Source of the DNA: JACQFZ01 sp045810625
GTDB taxonomy: Bacteria; Pseudomonadota; Gammaproteobacteria; Acidiferrobacterales; Sulfurifustaceae
DNA length: 47,030 nt
Direction of reading: 5' to 3'
Assembly: GCA_045810625.1 (NCBI GenBank)
Contig: JBJMVQ010000046.1
Span: 1-47,030 of the forward strand
How positions within the stretch are numbered: position 1 is the first letter of the stretch; each line of letters starts with the position of its first letter. The translations under genes were made by a program, and so were the position numbers. The notes beneath the pieces were generated by a model. The model saw nothing but the letters and a program-made list of their open reading frames with translations, was not told the DNA's origin and did not search any database. Below are positions 8,092 through 15,587 of this stretch, in pieces.

Positions 8092-8454
8092 ATGAGCACG
8101 AACACGAAAACCGACAAACGCGAGCGGCGCGCGCAGCGCATCCGCCGGCGCATTCGCGAGATCAACACCAACCGGCTGTGCGTGCACCGTACGGGGCAGC
8201 ACATCTACGCGCAGATCATCGATCCGACCGGCGGCAAAGTGCTGGCGTCGGCATCGACGTTGGAAGCCGAAATGCGCCAGGCGCTCAAGTCGGGCGGCAA
8301 CGTCGATGCCGCCAAGGCGATCGGCAAGCGCATCGCCGAGCGCGCGGTGAAAGCAGGCATCAAGCAAGTGTCGTTCGACCGTTCGGGCTACAGATATCAC
8401 GGGCGCGTGAAGGCGCTCGCGGATGCCGCGCGCGAGAACGGGCTCGAGTTCTGA
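8092..8454 (+). CDS. rplR: 50S ribosomal protein L18
   Basis: L18 (uL18) binds 5S rRNA with L5. The product has 120 residues with RLCVHRTGQHIYAQIIDP near residue 29 and the C-terminal DRSGYRYHGRVKALADAARE region, both conserved in the family. The stop TGA overlaps the GAGGTAG ribosome binding site of rpsE. Confidence 0.98.
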   Translation: MSTNTKTDKRERRAQRIRRRIREINTNRLCVHRTGQHIYAQIIDPTGGKVLASASTLEAEMRQALKSGGNVDAAKAIGKRIAERAVKAGIKQVSFDRSGYRYHGRVKALADAARENGLEF

Positions 8455-8462
8455 GGTAGATC

Positions 8463-8972
8463 ATGAGCGCACAATTCGAATCGGAAGGCCGCGGCGACAA
8501 CCTGCAAGAAAAGCTGGTGAGCGTTCGCCGTGTTGCCAAAGTCGTAAAGGGCGGCCGGCAGTTCGGTTTCTCGGCCTTAACGGTCGTTGGCGACGGCGCC
8601 GGGCGCGTCGGCATGGGCTCCGGCAAAGCGCGCGAAGTGCCGGCGGCCGTCGCGAAAGCGATGGAAAATGCGCGGCGCAATCTGACGAAGATCGAGCTGA
8701 AAGGGCCGACGCTGTATCACGGCGTGATCGCCTCACACGGCGCGTCGAAGGTCGTGATGAAGCCGGCGTCGGTCGGAACCGGCATCATCGCCGGTGGCGC
8801 GATGCGCGCGGTGTTCGAAGTCGCCGGCGTGCAGGACGTGCTTGCGAAGTGCATCGGCTCGCGGAATCCGGTGAACGTGGTGCGCGCGACGCTGAAAGGC
8901 CTGACGGCGATGAAAAGTCCGGCGGCGGTCGCCGCGAAGCGCGGCAAGACGGTTGAAGAGATTCTCGGATAA
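8463..8972 (+). CDS. rpsE: 30S ribosomal protein S5
   Basis: S5 (uS5) contributes to decoding accuracy and the mRNA entry channel. The product has 169 residues, with an N-terminal double-stranded RNA-binding fold (LQEKLVSVRRVAKVVKGGRQ near residue 14) and the conserved SGKAREVPAAV and GGAMRAVFEVAGV segments. GAGGTAG at 8453-8459 precedes the ATG. No unusual changes at the known fidelity sites could be judged by eye. Confidence 0.98.
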   Translation: MSAQFESEGRGDNLQEKLVSVRRVAKVVKGGRQFGFSALTVVGDGAGRVGMGSGKAREVPAAVAKAMENARRNLTKIELKGPTLYHGVIASHGASKVVMKPASVGTGIIAGGAMRAVFEVAGVQDVLAKCIGSRNPVNVVRATLKGLTAMKSPAAVAAKRGKTVEEILG

Positions 8973-8979
8973 CGTTGCC

Positions 8980-9174
8980 ATGGCCACCAAAAAAATTCGC
9001 GTCACGCTCATTAAGAGTCCGTTCGGAACCGGCAAGCGCCACATGGCCTGCGTGCGCGGTTTGGGTTTGCGGCGCATGCATCACTCGCGCGAGCTCGAAG
9101 ACACGCCGGCCATCCGCGGCATGATTCGCGAAGTGCAGTACATGGTGAAGGTGGATGAACTCAATGCGTCTTAA
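8980..9174 (+). CDS. rpmD: 50S ribosomal protein L30
   Basis: L30 (uL30) is a small peripheral large-subunit protein. ATG 8980 gives MATKKIRVTLIKSPFGTGKR and 64 residues (E. coli 59). The frame is open 27 bases further upstream, but that part has no counterpart. The LGLRRMHHSRELEDTPAIRG stretch is typical. The C-terminus overlaps the beginning of rplO by 11 bases. Confidence 0.96.
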   Translation: MATKKIRVTLIKSPFGTGKRHMACVRGLGLRRMHHSRELEDTPAIRGMIREVQYMVKVDELNAS

Positions 9175-9598
9175 TTCGCTCAAACCTGCGGCGGGCAGCA
9201 AGCCGACGCCGAAGCGCCTGGGTCGTGGTATCGGGTCGGGGCTGGGCAAGACCAGCGGCCGCGGTCACAAGGGTCAGTACGCACGCGCGGGTGGATTTCA
9301 CAAGGTCGGCTTCGAAGGCGGCCAGATGCCGATTCAGCGCCGCTTGCCGAAGCGTGGATTCAATTCCTTGGCCGAAGGCGCCACCGCCGAAGTTCGGCTT
9401 GGCGATCTCGCACGCGTTGAAGCGTCGCCCATCGATCTCGCCGCGCTCAAAGCAGCGAACCTAGTGCCGGCTCAGGCGCTGCGCGCCAAGGTGTATCTCG
9501 CGGGCAGCTTGAAGAAGGCAGTGAATCTGAAGGGTATCGGCGTGACGAAAGGCGCGCGCGCTGCTATCGAACAGTCGGGCGGAAAGGTCGAAGCGTAA
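9164..9598 (+). CDS. rplO: 50S ribosomal protein L15
   Basis: L15 (uL15) is a late central-assembly protein. ATG 9164 gives MRLNSLKPAAGSKPTPKRLG and 144 residues, identical in length to E. coli L15; an in-frame ATG nine bases upstream is less likely. The signature GRGIGSGLGKTSGRGHKGQ is at residues about 21-39. The stop overlaps secY as TAATG. Confidence 0.97.
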   Translation: MRLNSLKPAAGSKPTPKRLGRGIGSGLGKTSGRGHKGQYARAGGFHKVGFEGGQMPIQRRLPKRGFNSLAEGATAEVRLGDLARVEASPIDLAALKAANLVPAQALRAKVYLAGSLKKAVNLKGIGVTKGARAAIEQSGGKVEA

Positions 9599-10938
9599 TG
9601 GCGACTCCTGCGGCACGTCTCGGCAGCCTCGGCGGCAAACTGAGCGACCTCAAGCAGCGAATTTTCTTTCTGCTCGGGGCGCTGATCGTTTACCGCATCG
9701 GGACGTACATACCGGTGCCGGGCATCAACCCGGTCGCCTTGCAGCATCTGTTCGAAGGGACGCAAAGCTCGATCGTCGGGCTGTTCGATATGTTTTCCGG
9801 CGGCGCGCTCGGCCGGTTTTCGGTGTTCGCGCTCGGGATCATGCCGTATATCTCGTCCTCGATCATTATTCAGCTCATGTCCTCCGCGATCCCGCAGCTC
9901 GAGGAGCTGAAGAAAGAAGGCGAGTCCGGCCGACGCAAGCTGACGCAGTACACGCGCTACGGCACCGTGATACTCGCCGCGGTGCAGTCGCTCGGCATCG
10001 CCATCGCGTTGGAAAGCCAACACTCGGGCGGCTTGCCCGTGGTGCTCGTGCCCGGTATCGGATTCAAGATGATGACGGTCATCACGCTCGTGACCGGCAC
10101 CATGTTCCTCATGTGGTTGGGCGAGCAGGTGACCGAGCGCGGGATCGGCAACGGTATCTCGATGATCATCTTTGCCGGTATCGTGGCCGGTCTTCCGGGA
10201 GCGGTGGCGAAGACCCTCGATCTGGTCAGCCGTGGGACGTTCCAACCGCTCTTCGCGTTGCTGCTCTTCGCGATCGCCATTGGCGTTACCTGGTTCGTGG
10301 TGTTGATGGAGCGCGCGCAGCGACGAATAACCGTCAACTACGCCAAGCGCCAGCAGGGCCGGCGCTTGCTCGCCGGTGCGAGCAGCCATCTGCCGCTCAA
10401 GATCAATATGTCCGGCGTGATTCCGCCGATCTTTGCGTCGAGCATCATTCTGCTGCCGACGACGATCGCGAGCTGGTTCGGCCAGAACCAGCGGGTCGGC
10501 TGGTTGAGCGACATCGCCACGGCGCTGCAGCTCGGAACGCCTCTGTACACGATTCTGTACGCGTCGGCGATTATCTTTTTCTGCTTTTTCTACACGGCGC
10601 TCGTGTTCAACCCGAAAGAGACCGCGGACAACCTGAAGAAGTCGGGCGCCTTCATTCCGGGCATCCGGCCGGGCGACCAGACGGCGAGCTATATCGACGG
10701 CGTCATGACCCGACTGACCCTCGCGGGCGCGGTCTATGTGACGCTCGTCTGCCTGCTGCCGGAGTTCCTGATCGTCAAATGGAACGTCCCGTTTTATTTT
10801 GGCGGTACGTCGTTGCTGATCGTCGTCGTCGTTTGTATGGACTTCATCGCGCAGGTGCAGGCGCACCTGATGTCGCGGCAATACGAGAGCCTGCTGCGCA
10901 AGGCGAATTTGACCGGCGGCATGGGCATACCGCGCTGA
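9598..10938 (+). CDS. secY: Protein translocase subunit SecY
   Basis: SecY is the channel of the SecYEG translocon in the inner membrane; it exports unfolded proteins with SecA and inserts membrane proteins with SRP. The 446-residue product shows ten hydrophobic segments. The plug region follows RIGTYIPVPGINP, and the conserved cytoplasmic loops carry RRKLTQYTRYGT and ERAQRRITVNYAKRQ. The motif GIGNGISMIIFAGIVAGLP is also present. It sits inside the spc operon with a one-base overlap to rplO, so synthesis is tied to ribosomal protein synthesis. Confidence 0.98.
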   Translation: MATPAARLGSLGGKLSDLKQRIFFLLGALIVYRIGTYIPVPGINPVALQHLFEGTQSSIVGLFDMFSGGALGRFSVFALGIMPYISSSIIIQLMSSAIPQLEELKKEGESGRRKLTQYTRYGTVILAAVQSLGIAIALESQHSGGLPVVLVPGIGFKMMTVITLVTGTMFLMWLGEQVTERGIGNGISMIIFAGIVAGLPGAVAKTLDLVSRGTFQPLFALLLFAIAIGVTWFVVLMERAQRRITVNYAKRQQGRRLLAGASSHLPLKINMSGVIPPIFASSIILLPTTIASWFGQNQRVGWLSDIATALQLGTPLYTILYASAIIFFCFFYTALVFNPKETADNLKKSGAFIPGIRPGDQTASYIDGVMTRLTLAGAVYVTLVCLLPEFLIVKWNVPFYFGGTSLLIVVVVCMDFIAQVQAHLMSRQYESLLRKANLTGGMGIPR

Positions 10939-10958
10939 ACCGCCGCAGGAGGTAGCAA

Positions 10959-11072
10959 GTGAAAGTGAGAGCATCGGTCAAGAAGATGTGCCGCAACTGC
11001 AAGATCGTCCGGCGCAAGCGCGTGGTTCGAGTGATTTGCTCGGACCCGACGCATAAGCAACGGCAGGGCTGA
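10959..11072 (+). CDS. rpmJ: 50S ribosomal protein L36 (zinc-binding form)
   Basis: L36 (bL36) is the smallest ribosomal protein, a zinc ribbon bound to 23S rRNA. It starts with GTG 10959 behind a perfect AGGAGG at 10947-10952 and encodes 37 residues. The ligands are visible as CRNC near residue 11, a cysteine at 27 and a histidine at 32, so this is the C+ (zinc) paralogue. It lies between secY and rpsM as in E. coli. Confidence 0.95.
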   Translation: MKVRASVKKMCRNCKIVRRKRVVRVICSDPTHKQRQG

Positions 11073-11103
11073 GGTTGATTTTTCCCTTTTAGAACCGTAA
11101 ATT

Positions 11104-11121
11104 TGCGCGTTTTCCCGCGCA
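11104..11121 (+). other. Small hairpin in the rpmJ-rpsM gap
   Basis: TGCGCG (11104-11109) pairs with CGCGCA (11116-11121) around a six-base loop in the 71-base gap before rpsM. No T-run follows. In E. coli the S4 target of the alpha operon lies near the rpsM start; this hairpin could belong to such a leader, but only a simple stem is visible, not the pseudoknot. Confidence 0.3.
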
Positions 11122-11143
11122 CGGGTAGAGGCGAAGTGACGTT

Positions 11144-11521
11144 ATGGCACGTATAGCCAATATCAACATACCGAATCAGAAGCACATCGAGATCGGTCTG
11201 ACGGCGATCTATGGCATCGGCCGTACGTCCGCGCGGCGCATCTGCGTGTCCGCCGGAATCCCGGGGTCGACCAAAGTCAAAGATTTGACCGACGTCCAGC
11301 TGGATCAGATCCGCGCAGAAGTCGCGAAGCTGACGGTTGAAGGCGACCTGCGCCGGCAGATATCGATGAACATCAAGCGCCTGATGGACCTGGGCACGTA
11401 TCGCGGGATGCGTCATCGCCGCGGTCTGCCGGTCCGCGGGCAGCGAACGCGCACCAACGCGCGGACGCGCAAAGGCCCGCGCAAGGGCGTGATTCGCAAG
11501 TCCGCGCCGACGGCGAGCTAG
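11144..11521 (+). CDS. rpsM: 30S ribosomal protein S13
   Basis: S13 (uS13) forms intersubunit bridges and contacts P-site tRNA through its tail. The product has 125 residues, beginning MARIANINIPNQKHIEIGL and carrying the GIGRTSARRIC helix-two-turn-helix near residue 26. The C-terminal GLPVRGQRTRTNARTRKGPR motif is intact. GAGG at 11128-11131 is upstream. First gene of the alpha-operon segment. Confidence 0.98.
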   Translation: MARIANINIPNQKHIEIGLTAIYGIGRTSARRICVSAGIPGSTKVKDLTDVQLDQIRAEVAKLTVEGDLRRQISMNIKRLMDLGTYRGMRHRRGLPVRGQRTRTNARTRKGPRKGVIRKSAPTAS

Positions 11522-11530
11522 AGGTAATAC

Positions 11531-11938
11531 ATGGCGGATACACCGGAAACTACCGCAGCGGCCGCGAAGGCCAAGAAGCGGACCAAGAAGAACGTGTCGG
11601 AAGGCGTGGCGCATGTCCACGCATCCTTCAACAACACGATCGTGTCGATCAGCGACCGCCAGGGCAATGTATTGTCGTGGGCGACGTGCGGCGGCGCCGG
11701 CTTCAAGGGCTCGCGCAAGAGCACACCGTTCGCCGCCCAGGTGGCGGCGGACAAAGCTGGACGCGCCGCGCAAGAATACGGCTTACGCAGCCTCGAGGTT
11801 CGCATCAAGGGTCCGGGGCCCGGACGCGAGTCGGCGGTTCGCGCGCTGCATGCGCTCGGTTACGAGATTAGTAACATCATCGACGTGACGCCGGTTCCCC
11901 ACAACGGGTGCCGTCCGGCGAAGCGGCGTCGAGTTTGA
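11531..11938 (+). CDS. rpsK: 30S ribosomal protein S11
   Basis: S11 (uS11) shapes the mRNA exit platform. The product has 135 residues, with an alanine/lysine-rich N-terminal extension of about 20 residues. The core VAHVHASFNNTIVSISDRQG and the signature end VTPVPHNGCRPAKRRRV follow. GAGG at 11521-11524 lies six bases before the ATG. It is separated from rpsD by a 136-base palindromic insert. Confidence 0.98.
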   Translation: MADTPETTAAAAKAKKRTKKNVSEGVAHVHASFNNTIVSISDRQGNVLSWATCGGAGFKGSRKSTPFAAQVAADKAGRAAQEYGLRSLEVRIKGPGPGRESAVRALHALGYEISNIIDVTPVPHNGCRPAKRRRV

Positions 11939-11950
11939 GATGAAATTTTC

Positions 11951-12047
11951 ACCGCAGAGGACACAGAGCACGCAGAGGGTTCATTAGATGAAAGAAGCGT
12001 TTCCTCTCTTTAGCGTTTTCCTCTGCGTCCTCCGCGACCTTTGCGGT
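11951..12047. repeat. Large imperfect inverted repeat (MITE/ACCGCAGAG-type) between rpsK and rpsD
   Basis: Left arm 11951-11978 and right arm 12020-12047 are complementary at 23 of 28 positions (arms begin ACCGCAGAGGACAC and end GACCTTTGCGGT). A 41-base centre separates them. Repeats built on ACCGCAGAG...CTCTGCGGT are widespread between genes in many unrelated bacteria. It is unlike the CCCTCTCCCGC family at 4418 and 5880. It interrupts an otherwise compact operon and would fold into a long hairpin in the mRNA. No coding capacity seen. Confidence 0.8.
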
Positions 12048-12074
12048 TAAACGATCTTAGCGAGAGTCGATAAA

Positions 12075-12701
12075 GTGGCGCGTTACATCGAAGCGAAGTG
12101 CCGTCTGTGCCGACGTGAAGGCGGAAAGCTGTTCCTGAAAGGCGAGAAGTGCTTTACCGATCGCTGCCCCGTCGAAAAGCGCAGCTATGCGCCAGGTCAG
12201 CACGGCCAGCGCCGCGGGCGTCCGTCCGACTACGGCTTGCAGCTACGCGAGAAGCAGAAACTGCGTCGCATCTATGGCGTGCTCGAGCGCCAGTTCGAGA
12301 ATTACTACAAAGAAGCGGCGCGCCACAAAGGCTCGACCGGCGTCGACCTGTTGAAGCTGCTCGAAAGCCGCCTCGACAATGTCGTCTATCGCATGGGTTT
12401 CGGCATTTCGCGCACCGAAGCGCGCCAGCTGGTGCGGCATAACGCAGTCACGGTCAACGGCAAACGGGTGAACATCCCGGCGTACCAGGTGCGTTCGAAC
12501 GATGTCATCGAAATCGCGTCGTCGGCGCGCGAGCAGCTGCGCATCAAGGCAGCGCTCGAAGCGGCGGAGCAACGCGGCTTTCCGGACTGGGTGGATGTCG
12601 ACACCAAAGCGATGAAGGGCACGTTCAAAGCGGCGCCCGAGCGCTCGGACCTTCCGGCCGACATCAACGAGAGCTTGGTCGTCGCGCTCTATTCGAAGTA
12701 G
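12075..12701 (+). CDS. rpsD: 30S ribosomal protein S4 (zinc-binding form)
   Basis: S4 (uS4) initiates small-subunit assembly and in E. coli represses the alpha operon. Start GTG 12075 gives MARYIEAKCRLCRREGGKLF and 208 residues. Cysteines at 9, 12, 26 and 31 form a four-Cys zinc site like that of Thermus S4, which E. coli S4 lacks. The S4 RNA-binding domain (RLDNVVYRMGFGISRTEARQ) starts near residue 94. No strong ribosome binding site is visible after the repeat-filled gap. Confidence 0.97.
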   Translation: MARYIEAKCRLCRREGGKLFLKGEKCFTDRCPVEKRSYAPGQHGQRRGRPSDYGLQLREKQKLRRIYGVLERQFENYYKEAARHKGSTGVDLLKLLESRLDNVVYRMGFGISRTEARQLVRHNAVTVNGKRVNIPAYQVRSNDVIEIASSAREQLRIKAALEAAEQRGFPDWVDVDTKAMKGTFKAAPERSDLPADINESLVVALYSK

Positions 12702-12737
12702 TAGTTCCGCTTACCGGCAGTATCACGAGGACGGATC

Positions 12738-13745
12738 ATGCAGAGTTCCGCAACCGATTTTTTGAAACCGCGTAGCGTCAACGTCGAAACGTTGTCGCCC
12801 ACGCACGCGAAGATTACGCTCGAACCGCTGGAGCGCGGCTTCGGCTACACGCTCGGCAACGCGCTGCGTCGTATCCTGCTGTCGTCGATGCCCGGCGCGG
12901 CGATCACCGAGGTGAAGATCGAAGGCGTGCTGCACGAGTACTCGACGATCGAAGGCGTGCAGGAAGACGTGATCGAAATCCTGCTGAACCTGAAGGCGGT
13001 CGCGTTGCGCATGCACGGTCGCGACGAAGCCGTGCTCAAGCTCAGCAAGAGGGGCCCGGGCGTCGTCACGGCGGGCGACATCCAGCTCGAGCACGACGTG
13101 GAAGTCGTCGATCCGCGGCAGGTCATCGCGACGCTCACGAAGGGCATCTCCCTGAACGCCGACCTGAAAGTCGCGCGTGGACGCGGCTATCAGCCGGTCG
13201 CGGCGCGCCCGCAGGGTGAAGGGCGCTCGATCGGCGTGATGCAGCTCGATGCGTCGTTCAGCCCGATCCGGCGCGTGTCGTATTCGGTGGAGAACGCCCG
13301 CGTCGAGCAGCGTACCGACCTCGACAAGCTCGTGCTCGATATCGAGACGAACGGCTCGATCGATCCGGAAGAAGCGGTGCGCCGTGCCGCGAACATTCTG
13401 CAGGATCAGATTTCGATCTTCGTCGACCTCAAGGGACCCGACCAGCGCCAGGAGCAGAAGAAGGAGCCGGAGATGGATCCGCTGCTGCTGCGTCCGGTCG
13501 ATGATCTCGAACTCACGGTTCGCTCGGCGAATTGCCTCAAGGCGGAGAACATTTTCTACATCGGCGACCTGATTCAGCGCACGGAGTTCGAGCTGCTGAA
13601 GACGCCGAATCTCGGCAAGAAGTCGCTCACCGAGATCAAGGACGTTCTCGCGCAGCACGGTCTCTCGCTCGGCATGAAGCTCGAGAACTGGCCGCCGCCG
13701 CAGCTGAAAGACAAGATCAACCGGCCGCCGCAAATAACGGGATAA
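12738..13745 (+). CDS. rpoA: DNA-directed RNA polymerase subunit alpha
   Basis: RpoA dimerises to nucleate RNA polymerase, and its C-terminal domain contacts UP elements and activators. The 335-residue product has the N-terminal domain (residues about 1-235, with ERGFGYTLGNALRRILLSSM). An acidic/basic linker follows near residue 235, then the C-terminal domain with VRSANCLKAENIFYIGDL and the NLGKKSLTEIKDVL helix. GAGG at 12727-12730 precedes the ATG. It stands between rpsD and rplQ as in other proteobacteria. Confidence 0.98.
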   Translation: MQSSATDFLKPRSVNVETLSPTHAKITLEPLERGFGYTLGNALRRILLSSMPGAAITEVKIEGVLHEYSTIEGVQEDVIEILLNLKAVALRMHGRDEAVLKLSKRGPGVVTAGDIQLEHDVEVVDPRQVIATLTKGISLNADLKVARGRGYQPVAARPQGEGRSIGVMQLDASFSPIRRVSYSVENARVEQRTDLDKLVLDIETNGSIDPEEAVRRAANILQDQISIFVDLKGPDQRQEQKKEPEMDPLLLRPVDDLELTVRSANCLKAENIFYIGDLIQRTEFELLKTPNLGKKSLTEIKDVLAQHGLSLGMKLENWPPPQLKDKINRPPQITG

Positions 13746-13748
13746 GCC

Positions 13749-14198
13749 ATGCGTCATCGAAACATCGGCCGCGCGTTAGGGCGCACGACCGCGCATCGCG
13801 AAGCGATGCTGCGAAATCTCACGGTATCGCTGTTCCGGCACGAGCAGATTTTCACGACGGTGCCGAAAGCGAAGGAACTGCGCCGCATTGCGGAGCCGCT
13901 CATTACACTCGGCAAGACGCCGACGCTGGCCAATCGCCGGCTCGCGTTCTCGCGGTTGCGCGATCGCGACATCGTCGGGAAGCTCTTCGACGATCTCGGC
14001 CCGCGCTTCAAGGCGCGCCCAGGCGGATACCTGCGCATTTTGAAATCCGGCTATCGCGCCGGCGATGCGGCACCGATGGCGCTCGTGCAGCTCGTCGAGC
14101 GGACGTCGGCGACCCAGGCCGAGAAACCGGCGGGCGAAAAGCCGGCAGCCGAAGGCAAAGCGGAAAAGAAGACCAGAAAGAAAAAGGCCGCCGCGTAG
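13749..14198 (+). CDS. rplQ: 50S ribosomal protein L17
   Basis: L17 (bL17) is near the tunnel exit. The product has 149 residues (E. coli 127): the core begins MRHRNIGRALGRTTAHREAM with the TTVPKAKELRRIAEPLITLG region. A lysine/alanine-rich tail of about 30 residues follows that most homologues lack or shorten. It starts three bases after rpoA and is the last gene before the operon terminator. Confidence 0.98.
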   Translation: MRHRNIGRALGRTTAHREAMLRNLTVSLFRHEQIFTTVPKAKELRRIAEPLITLGKTPTLANRRLAFSRLRDRDIVGKLFDDLGPRFKARPGGYLRILKSGYRAGDAAPMALVQLVERTSATQAEKPAGEKPAAEGKAEKKTRKKKAAA

Positions 14199-14227
14199 AC
14201 GCGGTGGGTCGAGCAAGCTGGACAAAG

Positions 14228-14254
14228 AAGCCGGGGGTCGTCCCCGGCTTTTTT
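14228..14254 (+). terminator. Intrinsic terminator of the ribosomal operon
   Basis: AAGCCGGGG (14228-14236) pairs perfectly with CCCCGGCTT (14242-14250) across a GTCGT loop. The T-run at 14249-14254 begins inside the stem's closing bases. It lies 30 bases after the rplQ stop and is the only strong terminator in the first 14 kb. Confidence 0.92.
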
Positions 14255-14310
14255 GTGTCCGCCTCGTGCGTTACAAAGATCGGGTTAGGACGACTGGAAG
14301 AGGGCGCCCG

Positions 14311-15036
14311 GTGATCGTTCTGTATACGGATTACGGGGTCGATGACCCGTATGTTGGGCAGCTGCACGCGGTGCTGGCCTGCAACGCCCCCGGCGTTCCC
14401 GTGATCGATCTCCTCCACGCGGTGCCCGACTTCGATATTCGTGCCGGCGCTTATCTGCTGCCGGCGCTCGCCGCCGAATTTCCGGAGGGCACCGTGTTCG
14501 TCGGCGTCGTTGATCCGGGCGTGGGTTCCGAGCGCGCAGCGGTGATCGTGCATGCCGACCGGCGCTGGTACGTCGGACCGGACAACGGGCTTTTTCACGT
14601 CGTCGCGCGCCGCGCGCGCAACGTGGAAGTTTGGCGCATCGAGTGGCGGCCAGAGCGGCTTTCCGCAAGCTTTCACGGACGTGACTTGTTCGCACCGGTT
14701 GCGGCTACATTGGCGCGAGGCGACTGGCCGCGCGCGACGCGCGCGGCGCCTTCGGCACCGAGCGGCGACTGGCCGGAGGATCTCGCCGCGATCATCTACA
14801 TCGATCACTACGGCAATGCTGTGACCGGTCTGCGTGCGGCGAACGTTGATCGCCGAGCCGTGTTGACGGTAGGAGCGGCCGAGTTGCGATATGCGCCCGT
14901 TTTCTCCGCTGTCGCTCCCGGAACTCCGTTCTGGTATGAGAATTCGATCGGTCTCGTGGAGATCGCCGTTAATACGGGCAGCGCCAGTCGTGCGTTAGGA
15001 TTGCACCCGGGCCTGGAGGTTCGGACCGTTCGATGA
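14311..15036 (+). CDS. SAM hydroxide adenosyltransferase (DUF62 family)
   Basis: Members of this family split S-adenosylmethionine into adenosine and methionine using water/hydroxide and are related to bacterial fluorinases and chlorinases. GTG 14311 is taken as start: AGAGGG lies upstream and the protein then begins with the motif IVLYTDYGVDDPYVGQLHAV. Further family motifs are VVDPGVGS (residue about 68), GPDNGLFH, FHGRDLFAPVAA and IYIDHYGNAVT. Length 241 is somewhat shorter than the usual 260-280. The frame is open upstream into rplQ and the terminator, which is excluded. It stands alone, so its metabolic role here is not shown. Confidence 0.88.
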   Translation: MIVLYTDYGVDDPYVGQLHAVLACNAPGVPVIDLLHAVPDFDIRAGAYLLPALAAEFPEGTVFVGVVDPGVGSERAAVIVHADRRWYVGPDNGLFHVVARRARNVEVWRIEWRPERLSASFHGRDLFAPVAATLARGDWPRATRAAPSAPSGDWPEDLAAIIYIDHYGNAVTGLRAANVDRRAVLTVGAAELRYAPVFSAVAPGTPFWYENSIGLVEIAVNTGSASRALGLHPGLEVRTVR

Positions 15037-15348
15037 ATCGGCGCCGTAAGCGAGCGAGATGAATCGAATCTCGTTCCTGACGATGCCGGCGGAGGCGCTC
15101 TCGAGTCCGTTCCGGCGTCACGCTGCGATCGATTCGGTCCTCGTCGCGCATCATTGCGGAAAAAATACGTATTGCCCACGTCTACGGCGCGCCTTATTCG
15201 GGGTCTTTCCTCGCTTTCGCTTTTTCAAACGAATCCGCTTCGTACATTCCTTTCACGAGTGACCCTAGAACGACACAGCCGGCTACCGATGTGCTTTGCT
15301 AGCTCGCGTCCGTACAGTGCAGGATCAACAACGTTTGGAGGTAACGTC
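15037..15348. other. Gap without a recognisable gene
   Basis: The 312 bases between the SAM adenosyltransferase and the miniprotein contain only short open frames without recognisable sequence. An example is a 67-codon frame at 15059-15262 that lacks a good ribosome binding site. The region is less GC-rich toward its end. A promoter for the downstream miniprotein is expected here but no convincing hexamer pair was found. Confidence 0.4.
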
Positions 15349-15432
15349 ATGCCTGCGATCATTCTTTGGCTTCTCGGTGTGCCGATTACCGTGATCGTTC
15401 TGCTGTACCTCGTCGGTATACTTGGTCACTGA
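15349..15432 (+). CDS. Putative 27-residue membrane miniprotein
   Basis: ATG 15349 follows a perfect GGAGG (15337-15341) at seven bases and opens a 27-residue frame. It begins MPAIILWLLGVPITVIVLL and ends YLVGILGH: one hydrophobic transmembrane helix interrupted by a Gly-Val-Pro kink. Very short proteins of the form WLLGxPxxxIxLL occur unannotated in other proteobacteria, to my recollection. The strong ribosome binding site and wholly hydrophobic composition support a real gene. Too short for confident homology; function unknown. Confidence 0.55.
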   Translation: MPAIILWLLGVPITVIVLLYLVGILGH

Positions 15433-15549
15433 CGGCGACGCGACGAAGCATTGAAATCGGTAGGCGGACGAGAGCGGTAGTTTTTTCGAATCGCTTTCGG
15501 GCGCACGGTGCGTCACGATTCGAGTTTCGTCGTGGGAGTTAACACGAAG

Positions 15550-15578
15550 AACCCGCGCTCGTCTTGCGAGCGCGGGTT
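15550..15578. terminator. Hairpin between convergent genes, probable terminator
   Basis: AACCCGCGCTC (15550-15560) pairs perfectly with GAGCGCGGGTT (15568-15578) around a seven-base loop. It lies ten bases beyond the stop of the minus-strand secreted-protein gene. On the minus strand the stem is followed by the T-rich TTCTTCGTGTT. It probably ends that gene and may also stop transcripts coming from the left. Confidence 0.7.
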
Positions 15579-15587
15579 ATTTACGTC

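Noticed and set aside
9472..10974. A 500-codon minus-strand frame opposite secY
   Set aside because: Composition is typical of antisense translation (His, Arg, Asp) and secY is intact on the plus strand.
14065..14310. The frame of the SAM adenosyltransferase is open upstream through rplQ and the terminator
   Set aside because: The upstream part is rplQ in another phase and the terminator; it has no family similarity, and a ribosome binding site stands before GTG 14311.
15059..15262. A 67-codon frame after the SAM adenosyltransferase
   Set aside because: No ribosome binding site, no recognisable sequence, and a basic/aromatic composition without pattern.
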